Positions 47,901 to 50,900 of a DNA stretch of 64,000 nt are shown one piece after another. A program made the translations under genes and the position numbers. Below the pieces are notes generated by a model that was given only the letters and a program-made list of their open reading frames with translations, searched no databases and was not told the DNA's origin. Source of the DNA: UBA7862 sp050872785 (GTDB lineage: Bacteria > Bacillota > Clostridia > Christensenellales > UBA1242). The stretch is taken from positions 124,001 to 188,000 of the forward strand of contig JBNMHO010000001.1 of the NCBI GenBank assembly GCA_050872785.1, read 5' to 3'. How positions within the stretch are numbered: position 1 is the first letter of the stretch; each line of letters starts with the position of its first letter.

Positions 47901-50900
47901 CATTTTCTTGAAGAACTTTCACTTCATTCAACACTTCGCCACCCGAAGTAGTTGTCATCCAGCCGTTTATATAATATCCCGCAAGGGTGTATGCTGGGGT
48001 TCTGTTTATGCTAACAGTTGAAGCGTAGTCTGACTCTGATGAGAAAGTTACTGGACTTGACGCACCGCCTGCCGATTCGTTGTTTTTGTGGAGCAAGATT
48101 TTAACTTTTGCTGGTGAGAAAACTGCACACAAATTTGTTGCAATTTTTGGAACAGTATAACTCTTGCCCGCTTCTATTATGTCATAACTGCCGTCATAGT
48201 TCGTGTCACCCACAACGCCCGCAACCCAGCCACGGAAAACGTAGCCAAAAAGATAAGGCACGCCATTTTTCTTTATATCTTGATAACGGTTTGTCGAGTT
48301 GTCAAATTGTCTTATAAGGTCGTCATAAGAAAGCGTTTGCCCCGCAGTAACTTGCATGCCGTTTACATCGCTTCCAAACTTTTCGCCCAAATGATTTCTA
48401 AGTTCAATGACAAAGTTTGTTGAATACCAACTTGCATTGAATATCAAATTTTCAGAAATTTCAACCGCTGCATACTCTCTGCCCGCAACATTAAGCCAAG
48501 TGAGGAAAGCATAGTTGCTTTCTTGCAAATTAAAGCGATATTGCGTTGGGTCAATAAGTTCGCCGCAGTAGAAGTCAAGTGTTGGACGCCAACTGCCCGA
48601 AATTGATTTGTATTCTTCTGGAAGGTCAATTTGCCCCGAAGGAGTGGACAAACTCGTAAGATTTACACCCGTTGGAAGATTTGGATTAAAGGTTATTGTT
48701 GATTTCCAAATTGCATACAAAGTAACTGTGTTCGTTGTGGTCAAATAATTATCCACAACTTCACGAGTGAGGTTAAATCTGTTCCCCGCAACAAGGAACT
48801 CTGCGTCAGAAGTCCTCTCATTCGTGCCATTTGCTGCCCACCAAGAAGCAAAGTTTTGGCTCTCTGTAGCAAGTTTTGTTACATCATTTTCAAACCACCA
48901 ACCAACAAAAGTTGCGCCCGTTCTTGCAAATTTTCTTGAAGGAATTTCAAACCCAGTTGCATAGTCTTGCTTGTAAATTGATGTTTTGACAACATCATAG
49001 GAAAGTGAAACAAAGTCGTTTTCACCCTCTGCAAGTTCCCCACCATTTAGGTCAAATCTGACGGCAAAAACTTCTTGCCAAACAATACTCAAAATGTCTT
49101 GACTTGCGTTGAAGTCGTCTGCCGAGCCAGTGTAAACATATGTATATTTGTCGTTTGAGCTGTCATATGTCACTTGTCCCGACACAGTTTTGTAATCATT
49201 AAATCTATAGCCCGCTTTTGTGTAACCCGCCGAAGGCATAATTTCAATTCCGCTCTTTACGTCAGCGTAAGTCACAGTTCTGACAAGTGTATTTTGAACA
49301 CCGTTCACAAAGCCATAACTTGAAAGAGGTTTTGCCGCTTTTGAATTTTCCCAACTGCCGCCGTCAAGTTCAATTTGAAGATTGTATGTTTTGACTGACC
49401 ACAACGCATTTATAGTCACTTCGCCGTCACCCAAGTCTTCATCATCAAATATTCCGCCGCTAAGACTGCTTAACAAGACAATATTCTTGTCAAAAGCAAC
49501 AGCATAAGATTTATCGCCATAGGAATAGACGAAAGATTTTAAAACCCAATATGTTTTTTCACCATTTTCAGTGACGGAAATTTCTGTTTGCGAATAGGCA
49601 CTTGAGCCAAAAGTAAATTCGCTTCCATAACTTACAGTCATATCTTCGTGAGTATTTGGACCCATAGCGTCAAGATATTTGACAGTTATTTCTGCCCCGA
49701 CCCAAATTGCATAATATGTTGTGTCGCTATCAATAACTATTGCTCCGCTAACGCTGTCCGTTCCGCTTGAATTTGTTGACCAACGGCTAAAGATTTTGTG
49801 CGAACAAGCAAAGCCATATTCGTCAGCCGTTTTAAGAACTAGAACATTATTCCCCACTTGATTTATTGCAATTTTGCCGTTTTCGTCTGCCAAAATGTGG
49901 TCTGCGCCAACATATTCATATGCCGTTTTGCTGTTTGAGCCGACATTTTCATAAAGTGAAACTGTATATTTGAAAACTGGAGTTAGAGTGTAAACAAATT
50001 CATATTCTGCTTTTGAACTATCCACCACAACTCTGTCAAAAATGTTCATATAATTTTCGACAAGTTGAGGAACTTCAATAACGAACTTTCCATTTGCTTC
50101 AAAATAAGCGTAGTTGTCTTTACTTCTTAAATAATCTAATTCATGCAAAGTTTGAGTTGGAAGTGATGAAACTTCAACAAGTCTGTTTGCAGCATTATAT
50201 GAAACTGTATTTTGGAAAACTTTTGAGCCGTCTGAATTTAGGACTTCAAGTCTGACATCTCTAAGTCTCCAATCTGCCACTGCCGAAATTCTTTTGCCAA
50301 TGTTTTCTTTTGCAAAACCATAGCCCACGCTGTCATCTGCGACAAATGTTGCAAGTTTGCTCTCTATCCCATTTCCGCTTACTCGCCAACCGTCAAACTG
50401 ATAAACTGCTTTGTCGGAATACAAGTTTATTTCGTCTTTTGTTGGCAATGTGACAGTTGCCCCATATGTAACTTCTCTGCTTGTTGGAACTGTGCCAGTG
50501 ATGTTGTAATTTTCGCCTGTTTTGCTTCCGCTGAAGCTTAAGACAAACCACACTGCAAATAAGTCAACACTGTCTTGTGCTCCAAAAAGTTCTACGAAAT
50601 TTTGCTTTGCATCTTGAGCGACAACTTTTCTTCCCGTGCCGTCTGGTTTTGTATTGAAAGAATCAAATTTACTTCCTTCAAGACTTGACAAAACTAATGA
50701 AAGTTCGCTTCCATTTATTGCTATATTCCCATCTCTGTCCGAATAAATTTTTGTAGATTTTTCAAGAGTTTTTGTTGCGTCTGCATAAAGGGTTGCTGTT
50801 TTAAGTTTGACCCATTTTGCGACCAAAGTCATATCCGCTCTTGCAATCAAATTTTCTTGATCATAGTTATACAAAACGCCGTCACTTGTCCAGCCGTCAA

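Noticed and set aside
48750..48770. Another TTATCCACA DnaA box inside the giant gene
   Set aside because: A lone match in coding sequence is expected by chance at this base composition.
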